From positions 128,117,018 to 128,181,017 of the forward strand of contig NC_134087.1 of assembly GCF_000715075.1 (NCBI RefSeq): 64,000 nt of DNA. Reading direction: 5' to 3'. The translations under genes were made by a program, and so were the position numbers. This DNA is from Nicotiana tabacum. Lineage: Eukaryota > Streptophyta > Magnoliopsida > Solanales > Solanaceae. The notes beneath the pieces were generated by a model. That model made no database searches, had not been told where the DNA came from, and worked only from the letters and a program-made list of their open reading frames with translations. The first letter of the stretch is position 1, and each line of letters opens with the position of its first letter. Positions 11,629 through 20,658 of this stretch are shown here, piece after piece.

Positions 11629-11814
11629 TTTCTTTGGTTAAATTGTATTTGTTTGTACTTAGCATATTTTGAAGATTGGAATGACGAAGGCATTTTGTTC
11701 TGCTATCTAAATACTTTATCCTTTGTTACCCCTTTCGAGCCTTATTTATTTCCTTTCATACCCCTCTTTTGGAATCAGTGGAAACATTTAAAAACGCGAG
11801 AGTAAAAGATAAGT

Positions 11815-11970
11815 AAGGGAAAAGAATGAAAAGAGAAAGAAAAGAATGAAAAAAAAAAGAATGAATAAAAAGAGAGAAAAAGAAAAAGAGAAAAAGAAGA
11901 AAAAGCAACAAAAGAAAAACAAAGAAGAAGAAGAAGAAAGGGAAAAGAAAAGAAAAGAAAAAGGAAAAGT
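11815..11970 (+). repeat. Purine-rich (A/G) tract in the 3' region
   Basis: Nearly pure A/G with AAAAGAG and GAAGAAG words, ending 30 bp before motif copy 3. It has the same composition as 4012-4210. Confidence 0.8.
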
Positions 11971-11998
11971 CACAACAACAAAGCAATTTCTATGACAT

Positions 11999-12060
11999 GA
12001 ACTACGTTTGACCTGATTCCTTTTAAGGATACGTAGGCAGCCTCACGGTTCGGTCCCATC
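11999..12060 (+). repeat. Internal motif, copy 3
   Basis: GAACTACGTTTGACCTGATTC then GGATACGTAGGCAGCC. This appears to be the best preserved of the four copies and is a useful reference for the motif. Confidence 0.72.
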
Positions 12061-12089
12061 AAAATAAAATCCCAAAAGTCCCCAAGCAA

Positions 12090-12116
12090 AGAAACTGGGG
12101 CAGAAGTTTTGGTTGT
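12090..12116 (+). other. PPT-like GGGGCAG box, copy 1
   Basis: CAAAGAAACTGGGGCAGAAG resembles the true PPT context CAAAGAGGGGCAGC at 14775. It is followed by no LTR. A second such box (ACAGGGGCAGAAAG) lies at about 13177. Confidence 0.45.
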
Positions 12117-12326
12117 TGCAAGAAATATGATTCCAAAAGTTGTAATTTTGAACCCATTTGAATTGTTTTGAGCCTTTGATACCCTTTCTTTCTAACCCTA
12201 TCCAAAAGCCCACATTACGGTCTAAAGAAAGACCTTCCGATTAGTCTTCGAGAAATGCCAAGTCAAGCAAGGAGAGGTAATTCATATCAGGGGCAACACT
12301 CTAGTCCAAGCAAAAAAATGCTGAAA

Positions 12327-12516
12327 ATGAGAGAGCCTTATTGGTGAAAACCCTCACGGGCACTGTAAGGCGACGAGAGCTGAGAGAAATCAAAAATGAG
12401 AGAGTCTTATTGGTAAAAGCCCTCACGGGCACTGTAAGGCGAAAGTGAGTTGAGAGATGAACAAATGAGAGAGGCTTGTTGGTAAAAACCTTTCAGGGCA
12501 CCGCATGCCAAACAAG
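12327..12516 (+). repeat. Tandem repeat, 69-bp period, about 2.7 copies
   Basis: Units start with ATGAGAGAG at 12327, 12396 and 12465. Each has CTTATTGGT...AAAACC and CCCTCACGGGCACTGTAAGG, the last unit more diverged. CCC-TCAC-GGG can form a small hairpin. Non-coding 3' region. Confidence 0.9.
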
Positions 12517-13249
12517 GTTAAGGTTTTGGTGAAGAAATCAGGTTATGGAAATTCCGAGGAAACAAAATATGGAAATTAAATGTTGATTGGTTGGACAGAC
12601 TGGGCCGATTAATCCGAAATGCATGCAATGATCATTGGTACCAGCTGTTTCACTCAGATAAGTCTCTTTCCTTTTTTACTTTTTAGCAAGTCATCCAGTT
12701 TTGGATTTTCTTTATCCTTAACTCTCAGGGTCATTGCATTTTAGTTCTTTTGGGTTTCATTTCTATAAGATGTTTCAATGTCAGTCTTGGTCAAGCAAAT
12801 AAGAAAGGATTTCAAAGCTCACTGCCAACTTCAAAAATTGCAAAGCACAGTGTGGCCAGAACATACCAAAGATAGTATGATGTAAGGGAAATGTTAAGTG
12901 CCAGCGAAAGTTCCATCGGCGGAACGATTTAGTAATTTCATGGGAGATGCAGAGGTTTAGGTAAAGGGGTCAGAGGTGTAAAACAACGGTTCGAGTATAG
13001 AACATTCGGGTCATCCGAGGTCATGCGGGTTGAAAGTCAGTCAGAAAGTCAAGCGGTTCAAGGCCAGTTTGGGGAAGCCAGTCAAAACAAAGCACGGCAG
13101 TGGAGAGACCTTCAGCAAGAATGCCATCGACTAACCACCATATTTTAAACTGACAAGATTTTTCTTTGATTGAAACAGGGGCAGAAAGTTTTGTTGTTTC
13201 AGAGAATTCCTCCATAAGGAAAGGCAAGCACCAGACAGGTTTGACCGTA
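12517..13249 (+). other. Non-coding 3' region of the Ogre-type element
   Basis: No domain or credible ORF. It contains the second PPT-like GGGGCAG box near 13177-13190, followed by AAAGTTTTG as in the first box. Otherwise nothing recognised. Confidence 0.6.
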
Positions 13250-13765
13250 AACTCTCAGGACCCGCCTGGATAATGGGATTTAATTTGAAGTTCTCAGGAC
13301 CCTCCTAGAAAATGGGACCTAGTTTAAATTCAAAACAATCAATGAGTATCAAAATCTAGCATAAATGTACCACAAAGGTATATAAGTTGGCTTCAAAGTT
13401 TGCATGTTTGAGATATGATTCAATTAGGAGTTTTCAGGACCCTCCTGAATAATGGGACCTAGCTTTAAGATTTTTATTAGATAACAAGATTTAGCGTAGG
13501 ATCTGTTGTAGGGAAGTATAATTCAGCCGTAAGAGTTCTGTTGTTAGATAGTATAATTTAGCTGTAAAGAATTGTTACTCTTAAGATAAAACTTGACTTT
13601 TTGATTTACAGGACCCTCCTGGATAATGGGATGTAGTTTTAAAACTTTCTAGGATAACAAGATTTAGCGGAAGTCACACCTTTAGAAGATATAACTTATA
13701 TTTAGATTTGTCGTTTAGTTAAGAGTTGTCAGCCCCCCTGGATAATGGGACCTAGCTTTCAAACT
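13250..13765 (+). repeat. Interspersed repeat CAGGACCCTCCTGGATAATGGGA
   Basis: Five copies, at about 13256, 13297, 13435, 13608 and 13728, share CAGGACCCTCCTGG, then ATAATGGGACCTAG, then a T-rich tail. Spacing is irregular (40-170 bp). CAGG and CCTG can pair around a 5-nt loop. Confidence 0.88.
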
Positions 13766-13869
13766 CTTAGTAATATTTGGTAATATGATTCAGTTTAACA
13801 CTCACATATGTGCCCAGCTACCAAATTGGGGAAGAAAATTTTCTTTGTTTTTTTTATTTTTGTTGCAAT

Positions 13870-14395
13870 AAGGCGGCCTCCTGGAGAGCACGGGAATACA
13901 GTTCAAGTTCAGAAATCAAGCGCCCACTTGGAGAGCACGGGAAATACAGTTCAAGTTTTGGCAATCAGGCGCCCACCTGGAGAGCACGGGAATACAGTTC
14001 AAGTTTTGGCAATCAGGTGCCCACCTGGAGAGCACAGGAATATAGTTCAAGTTCGGCAATCAGGCGCCCACCTGGAGAGCACGGGATTACAGTTCAAGTT
14101 CAGCAATCAGGCGCCCACCCGGAGAGCACATGAATACAGTTAAAGTTTTGGCATTCAGGCGCCCACCTGGAAAGCAGGGGAATACAGCTAAAGTTTTAGA
14201 AATCAGGCAATCACCTGGAAAGCAGTGGAGAACAACAACAGTTTTAAGGAAAGGAAACAATTTAAGTGTCGCTAATCAAGCATCCTCCTGGAGAAAAGGA
14301 AAGCATCTCATATTATAATTCGAGTTCAACAATCAGGCATCCACCTGAAGAAAGGGAGCATCTCAGATTACAATTCAAGTCGACAACAAAGGGAC
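13870..14395 (+). repeat. Minisatellite, 47-48 bp unit, seven clear plus about three decayed copies
   Basis: Units follow CAGGCGCCCACCTGGAGAGC, then ACGGGAATACAGTTCAAG, then TTTTGGCAAT. The period alternates between 47 and 48 bp, so the reading frame slips and coding is unlikely. The unit looks like a diverged form of the repeat at 13250-13765 (shared CAGG...CCTGGA...GGGA). Copies decay toward 14395. Confidence 0.92.
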
Positions 14396-14609
14396 TTCAC
14401 CAGGAGAATACAAGACAACAAAGCAACAAGAATCACAAGATCAAGTTTGAACATATAGATAGGGCTTTTGTAATTCATAGATCATAGTTTAGTCTAGCTT
14501 CTTTTTATTTTGTCATGGTGTATTAAGGGGTTCAATAAGTAGTAGCAGCAACAACAACAACAACAGTGAAATCACAGCTTCATGGTAGTCCCAGCTACCA
14601 AAACTTCTC

Positions 14610-14676
14610 GAACTACACTGACATGATTAATTTATAGTCAAGGATATGTAGGCAACCTCAGAAGTAAGGTGCAGTC
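14610..14676 (+). repeat. Internal motif, copy 4
   Basis: GAACTACACTGACATGATTAA then AGGATATGTAGGCAACC. It lies about 110 bp before the PPT. Confidence 0.7.
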
Positions 14677-14776
14677 AAATCTTTCAAAAATGCTTCCCAC
14701 AGAGTATTCAAATGGGCAAAAATCGCTCGTATCCGCTCACTTTATCTTTTCACGAAAACTCTTCGTGTTTCCGAGC

Positions 14777-14789
14777 AAAGAGGGGCAGC
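14777..14789 (+). other. Polypurine tract of the Ogre-type element
   Basis: AAAGAGGGGCAGC lies directly before TGTGAGCACGTG, the start of the 3' LTR. It primes plus-strand DNA synthesis. Confidence 0.88.
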
Positions 14790-15387
14790 TGTGAGCACGT
14801 GATTTTTGCCCTATATGAATTACTCCCACAAATTCAAGAAAAATAAATTCCCATTATTTGCGATTTCGTAGATTTTTGTGGCATTTTTGTCGACTATTTG
14901 CCTTTGTCTGTGCATGTTTATTTTATCTAATTCATGGAAATACAAAAATATGTTGCATTTTCATTTAGGATTTAATTTTACATTTGTTAGACTAATTAGC
15001 AAATTAAGTTGTTTTACAAAAATGGAAAAATCACAAAAATAATTTACTTTCGCACTTTTAATTTTAATTTTTAAAATTTTGGTAGTTTTCCCTTAAAATT
15101 TGGTTTTTAATTATTGGTGGTAATTGTTAGTTGGAGTTAATTAATTCAATGTGGTAGGATAACTTGATGTACGAATTAATTTAGGTTTTTATTTTTAGTT
15201 GTAATTTAAAAGAAATTAGAAAAGGAAAAATGAAAATAAAAGGAAGTAAGAGAGGATGTATTTGGGCCAACTTGTAACAACCCAAAATTTCCCCTCCAAT
15301 ACCCGTTTAACCCAGGCCCAGACCCGCCTCACCTGGTCCAGTCCCCCTACAAACCAAACGACATTGTTTCGTTACCTCCCATCTCAA

Positions 15388-15412
15388 CCGTTGGATCAAC
15401 AAGATCCAACGG
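15388..15412 (+). promoter_or_regulatory. Perfect inverted repeat in the Ogre LTR
   Basis: CCGTTGGATC (15388-15397), spacer AACAA, GATCCAACGG (15403-15412). It is upstream of the GC-rich leader-like stretch and could be a protein-binding or stem-loop site. Confidence 0.6.
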
Positions 15413-15429
15413 ACCAGGACTAACTCCTC

Positions 15430-15445
15430 CCCCGTATTTAACTGT
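15430..15445 (+). promoter_or_regulatory. Possible TATA-like element of the Ogre LTR
   Basis: CCCCGTATTTAACTG stands about 20-40 bp before a pyrimidine-rich, gene-leader-like stretch. TATAAAG at 16584 is an alternative. Weak evidence for either. Confidence 0.3.
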
Positions 15446-15877
15446 CCTAAAGCCTACCCCTCCCCCCCTTCAAACTCATCTCTAACTTCACCCCACCCTC
15501 AGAGACCACAATTCCGAACCCTAGCGCCGCCCTATTTTCCACCGCATCCGCCCGGCGGCGCCACCCCCAAACCACCCCAAACTAACACCCTAAAACCCCC
15601 ATGACCCCCTCTCTCCAAATCCCTAACCCATATCCCTCTAATCCCTCCCGATTCCGTCGAATCTTGAATCTTAGGATAGAGTTCGAAGCCTCAAGAAGTC
15701 AAAATGGTTCAGTCTTTGCTTCTGTGGCTTGCATGGCTACTTGCCCCTATTTTTCTAAAGATTGAAGGTTGATTAAACACGAAAGTGATGTTGTTCACTT
15801 GTTGTTTACGAAGAACAACTGGGTAACATCATTTTTCGTTTAAATCAGTGTCTCAATTAGGTTTCGAGCTTTGATTC

Positions 15878-15884
15878 GGTAAGT
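15878..15884 (+). promoter_or_regulatory. Candidate splice donor in the Ogre LTR
   Basis: GGTAAGT matches the plant donor consensus and is followed by a CT-rich stretch. Its 5' LTR counterpart, outside the window, could splice to TGTGCAG at 1617. Confidence 0.33.
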
Positions 15885-18790
15885 TCCTCCTCCCCTCTTG
15901 TATTTTTCTTTCTTTTACTGTTTCACTTTCCTCCTCCTCTCCTTTTCTTTGGTCTGGTCGAAATTCGTTTAGACCTTCTGACTTCAAGTTGGTTCCATCT
16001 TTTGTTCTGTTTTCCTCTTCTTTTCTTCTTTTTTGTGAATGTTTGACTATCTGATTTCTTTAGTCTGTTTCTTCAACCCTGTTTTGTTTAGTTCTTTTGT
16101 GTTAATAGCATACTATTGTTTCATCATCTATTTAGTCACCTAGCTAATACAATTAGGCCCTTAACTTAGCTAATTTCCTGTTGTATGTCTAAGTTAATTA
16201 GTTCATCCACTTTCTTGTGTTTTGATTGCATATTAAAGGTTCCAAGTTTCTTATCTTGGGAATTTTGGGTCACTTCTTAATTTGGGGATCCCTGATTGTC
16301 TTTAATTGGTTCTGAAAATCAAAAAGCCCAAGTGGGGTCGTGTTTGGGTTTGCAGACCCATGACCCATTTGAGGTTCAGGGGTAATTTCAGGGGTTGTGG
16401 GGGTAGTTTAGGAAATTGGCTTGGGGAATCTTTAGTGTAATAGATTGAGAAGCTTCTAGGAAGTGGGATTGGGGGCTGTTTTTGAAATTCTGATAATTAA
16501 CTAGGGGTATGGGAGCTAAAACAAAAATTGGAAAAGGAGCAAAATGCAAAGACTGAGGTCTGTTGCTGCCCTACTCTCTTGCCTATAAAGGAATATTTCC
16601 TTGCCATTCAAGGCAGACTTTGAAGGGAAAAAATCCAGAAAAAACAAAAAAAAATCAGAAACGGCTAAGAATTTCAGAGAAAAACTACTGTTCCATTGAA
16701 TTTCCTTCTCTGATTCTTGAGATTCTCAACTTCTGAAGCAATTTTGATTCATTGGGAGTTTGAAAATGGTTTGAATTAGAAGTTGTGGCTGATTTTCTGG
16801 GATTTGGAAAAGGGTCTAATATTTTGCTGGTTTGGATTTCAAAAATGGACTGAAATTGTTGTTCTGCTATTAATTGTTGTTGCTAGATTGCTGCTGATCT
16901 CATCTTTTTCTTCTGATATTCTGTAATTATTTTTGACTGCACCCAGGTACACTTTCGAATCCTTGCAATGGAATGTGATTGTTGAATGAAAAGTGGTGTT
17001 CCAATGTCCAGATTTCAGCTCCATTTCAAAGTCTGATTTTAGTAGTTTTGTTGTGGTTTGATGCTTATCAATCAGTCTGTTTGCAGTTTTAATCGAACTT
17101 AGTTTCAGTGAATGTCATGTAGTTGTTTGTAATTGTAAAATTGGACTTTCACTCTATTTCAGTAGTTTCAAGTGTATTCAAATGAATTTTAGCTTTGTAT
17201 TAGAGGTCTGATGACATGATATACTACTGCTTGGTTCATTAGTTTATGTGCTGAAACCAATGTTTTAATTAGCTTAGATGTATCAGTGTGTTGGAGGTTC
17301 TTAAAGAATCGATAATTTTGCCCAAATGATATCATTTTAAGGTCTCTTAAGGTTGCCATCTTGAGGGTTGATTGAACTACCTTGCACTTAGTATATCCGT
17401 ATATGCAAATAGGTGTATGCATGCTAGTAAAAATCTGGGAGTTTAATGTTAAAGGTTTCATGGAATTAGTCTATTAATTGTCTTGGATCCAATGTTTGGG
17501 ATTGGACAAGGTTAAGTCTATATTAGCAATTGTGTTTTTTCTGAAATCATGTTGGTGATAGGCTGGGTTGAATGTCAGGCTTCCTTTTACATTTCTGATG
17601 TTGAATCCATGGTAGCAATTATATTTTGAAATCACATTGATGTTTGGCTAGAAGTCATGATTGTTGTTATACTTTAAATGGTGAAAACTGATGGTGAGCT
17701 TTATGACATCATGTATGGCATCTTTGTTATAAAATGTGATTTAGTATTAAAAATACAGTTCACATCCATTTAAGATTGGCAAAAATGGTCAGTGCTTGTT
17801 TAGTCTCAAGATTTTTCATGAAGAATGACATTTGTTTCGAGAAATGGCAATGAATCACGCAGTTGGGCCTTTGTCGTCGGCCCAGTTATGCGTGAAGTCT
17901 TTTAGCTGATCTAGTCCGGTTTCGGGCCTTACCTGGAGCCCAGTTCCCTTCAATTGCTTGGCTATTGTTACTTGAGTCCGGGATTCGATTCTTTGCCAAA
18001 CATGGGCCAATATAGTGATTGCATAGGTTGCTCGTAGCTATGCATGCGTAACTTAATTTGTTTTAAATCCGAACTCCTTAGATTTTTTATTAAATGTGAT
18101 CCACTTTATCTGGTGGGGGTAAGCTATACTATGCACCATGCCAAATAGAATCCTTAACTGCATGGCCCTCGCTTGATTAATCTTATTTATCCTTAGAATC
18201 GAGGCGTGCCATTTAGTTAAATTTCCATGGCCCTCGCCAAATCGAAAAAGCGTAGTCGCTTTAGGCGCGTTATTTTAATAATTAATTTCCTTAAACTCGG
18301 GAGTGCATTTTATGTGACCCAAATCCAAATCCTAACAACGTTAAATAAAATATATCATAGATCACGGGTGCATTTCATGTGGCGTGATCCAAAGACGTGT
18401 TTTGTATAACGTTGAAATCTTTCCTAAAATGAATTAAAAGCGGTTTGAAAGTTAAAATGCACATAGGTTTGAAAGTGTTCTAAAATCAGATAATAGGCCA
18501 ATAATAACAGTTGAGCGACCGTGCTAGAACCACAGAACTTGGGAATGCCTAACACCTTCTCCCGGGTTAACAGAATTCCTTACCTGGATTTTTGTGTTCG
18601 CGAAGTATAAAATAGAGTCAATCTTTCCTCGATTCGAGATTTAAAACCGGTGACTTGGGATAGCATAAATTATCCCAAGTGGTGACTCTAATTCTTAAAC
18701 AAATAAATCCCGTTTCTATTGTCACTTTAAGTTGGAAAAAACTCCCTTATACTCCCTTCCCCGGGGTGTAGGTAAAAAGGAGGTGTGACA

Positions 18791-20658
18791 ATTCTACTGG
18801 TGGTTCAGGAGTTATGATGAAATTCTTGTAGTCTTGCGTAACAACATGATAGGTGTAGTGAGCGGTATGGAATTGGGATTGAAAGGTTAAGGTTGCAGTT
18901 TAGTTTTGTCGAGGATGTCACGAGTTCAAAGAAGCGGCAAAGATTTTAGACTTTTAGAGTATGCCGACGCTATTTTAGTATCACTTGAAAATGGTTTTCT
19001 ATGGAAGATGCATTGTGTATTGAATTGCGGGTTCATAATTAGCGTTACAGAAATAGTAGGGTTGATTGCCATGGATGTGCAGGTTTTACTACCTGGTATG
19101 GAAGATTGTAGGAGTATATCCCATGTGATGGTTGTGTAAGTGTGATATGTTAGTCATTTAAGTGTTAGAGATTGAAATAAGGTATGAAGATTCTGGTACT
19201 GTCGTTGATTGGAGAGTTTATATCTGAAAAACATTCTATCCTTTGGTCGCGGACTATGAAAGTTGGTTCCGTATTTGATGATCGATTGTATGTGTCATGA
19301 ATAGGGTCATTATGGATCTTTGGAATGTTACTGGCCCATTATGGGATGATTGAGATTGGTTTGTGGTCTGTTAGTAGGCCTAATATGAATGTATATTTTA
19401 CACCAAATCCGATATGCTTATTCAGCATAACATTGCTTATGGATGAGTCTTCGGGCATAGCAGATGTTATTCTTGTTGTCGTTTATTTCATGTGTTACTC
19501 TTTTATGCTACGTGGGTTGTGAGACGGTTTAATTTTTCACACACGTGTTGTGATCTGGTGTAGCTTGTGGTGTTATATGAACGAGATGGCTCTCGAGATA
19601 TAGGTCGTGTATTACACCTTAGTCGTGCTTGGCAGTTTGTAGCGCATGGCGCTATCTGTCTCCCTAGGGTTATGTTTATGCACTTGACATGCTGATGGTC
19701 GATATTCGAGCATTTCGTGGGTATAAGCATTCTGGATCAGTAGGTAATACCTTATTGATTGTATGTGTGGATCGGGTGGCACGCCACCACAGGTATAATG
19801 TTTAGATCGAGTTGCACGTCGTATCAGTGAGATGTTGAGTATTGTTCCTTATACTTATTTCATGTGTGTTGTTTCTTACCCTTGGGATAGGTTCATAGCG
19901 TTTGTCTAGTTGGTTTGAGTATTATGCGGGCTGGGTTATTCTTTACACGAGTTCGTTTTTCTTATTGGTCATATTCAAGTTGTAGCTTGTTGGCGCATTG
20001 ATGGCGTCATATGAGATTTTAGATGGTATTTGAGGTGGCTTGTTTCCTGAGCGGCTTGTACTAGGTGAGACGGGGTTGTTCGACCTGAAATCAGTGCAAT
20101 CAAATTTATATAAAGTATATTAGAGGGAAAATGTTACTATTCAGTTCAGAATGAGGCAAGAGTTCTTGTTGAATGGAGTAATTTCATGAATTATTGATTT
20201 GGCGGGTGGTTATGAGAATATACACATATCTTTCATCGTGTAGTATTGTGAAGGTTGTAACATGGCTTATATGTGTTATGAGGTTCACTACGAGCATCAG
20301 GTTAGTGAATTTGATTCTTCTACGGTTGAAGGATGTTATTATGGGTATACAAATTATGTGATGCATTGTGTAATTTTAGCATGGGTGCTATGAACATGTT
20401 TTGCTACAACATGTTGAGATTGATACAGTGTTCATATGTTCGAATCGGGTCTTGTAGAGAATTCAAGATGTTGTAATTTGGTTCTAAGGCTTGTGGGCTA
20501 AGTTGGTAGGAAGCATCTTTAGTATGGATTGAGCTAATGTGCTCATATGGGTTGTGGTAGTAGGGGTAGGTGCACGAGGTGTTAAACAGTGCTTTTGGGC
20601 AACTATGGAATAGCTCTTGGCACGTTCGAGGATGAACGTATGCTTAAGTGGGGGAAAA
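18791..20658 (+). mobile_element. 3' internal region of a Tekay/Del-like gypsy element, split by the Ogre insertion
   Basis: No recognisable domain; short frames only. It ends with TTCGAGGATGAACGTATGCTTAAG and a PPT, the same context (AGGACGAAC...TTAAG) seen before the 3' LTRs at 49528 and (minus) at 60165, which ties it to the chromovirus family. The 5' remainder must lie left of the Ogre element, outside the window. Confidence 0.6.
20646..20658 (+). other. Polypurine tract of the Tekay-like element
   Basis: AAGTGGGGGAAAA directly before TGTAATGATCCG. Confidence 0.8.

Larger units (their letters stand above)
1..18790 (+). mobile_element. Ty3/gypsy Tat/Ogre-type LTR retrotransposon, 5' LTR cut by window edge
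   Basis: The order of parts is the 3' end of a 5' LTR, PBS, ORF1, gag, protease, intron, RT/RNase H, archaeal-type RNase H, integrase, long 3' UTR, PPT and 3' LTR. The extra ORF upstream of gag, the second RNase H, the G-patch after protease and the Pro-RT intron are established marks of the Tat/Ogre lineage. The terminal 475 bp of the two LTRs align without gaps, with about 30 differences by hand count (roughly 94% identity), so the insertion is not recent. Every ORF is broken. The base after the 3' LTR starts the candidate 3' target duplication ATTCT; the 5' copy is outside the window. The element appears to have landed in the 3' region of a Tekay-like element whose remainder starts at 18791. 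Confidence 0.9.
14790..18790 (+). repeat. 3' LTR of the Ogre-type element (4.0 kb)
   Basis: It starts TGTGAGCACG after the PPT and ends TGTGACA at 18790; the last 475 bp equal the 5' LTR end at 1-475. Inside are an AT-rich first part, a perfect 10-bp inverted repeat at 15388-15412, a GC-rich leader-like stretch at 15430-15660 containing CCGAACCCTAGCGCC, a GGTAAGT at 15878 followed by CT-rich sequence, a TATAAAG at 16584, and the ATGCCTAACACCTTC box near 18545. No coding. It supplies promoter and polyadenylation signals. Confidence 0.92.

Noticed and set aside
11756..11986. Phe/Leu-rich minus-strand frame, apparent membrane protein
   Set aside because: It arises from the A/G tract; the same effect gives the minus frame at 3946-4242.
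13808..14143. 111-codon frame with internal peptide repeats (PPGEHGNTVQV)
   Set aside because: It is the minisatellite read through; the unit length alternates between 47 and 48 bp so the peptide repeat slips frame, and there is no domain.
13870..14395. Regularly spaced repeats suggestive of a CRISPR array
   Set aside because: The repeats are contiguous with no unique spacers, and the setting is a plant retrotransposon 3' region.
18906..19730. Short frames in the Tekay 3' internal region
   Set aside because: No gypsy or host domain could be recognised; codon pattern looks random.
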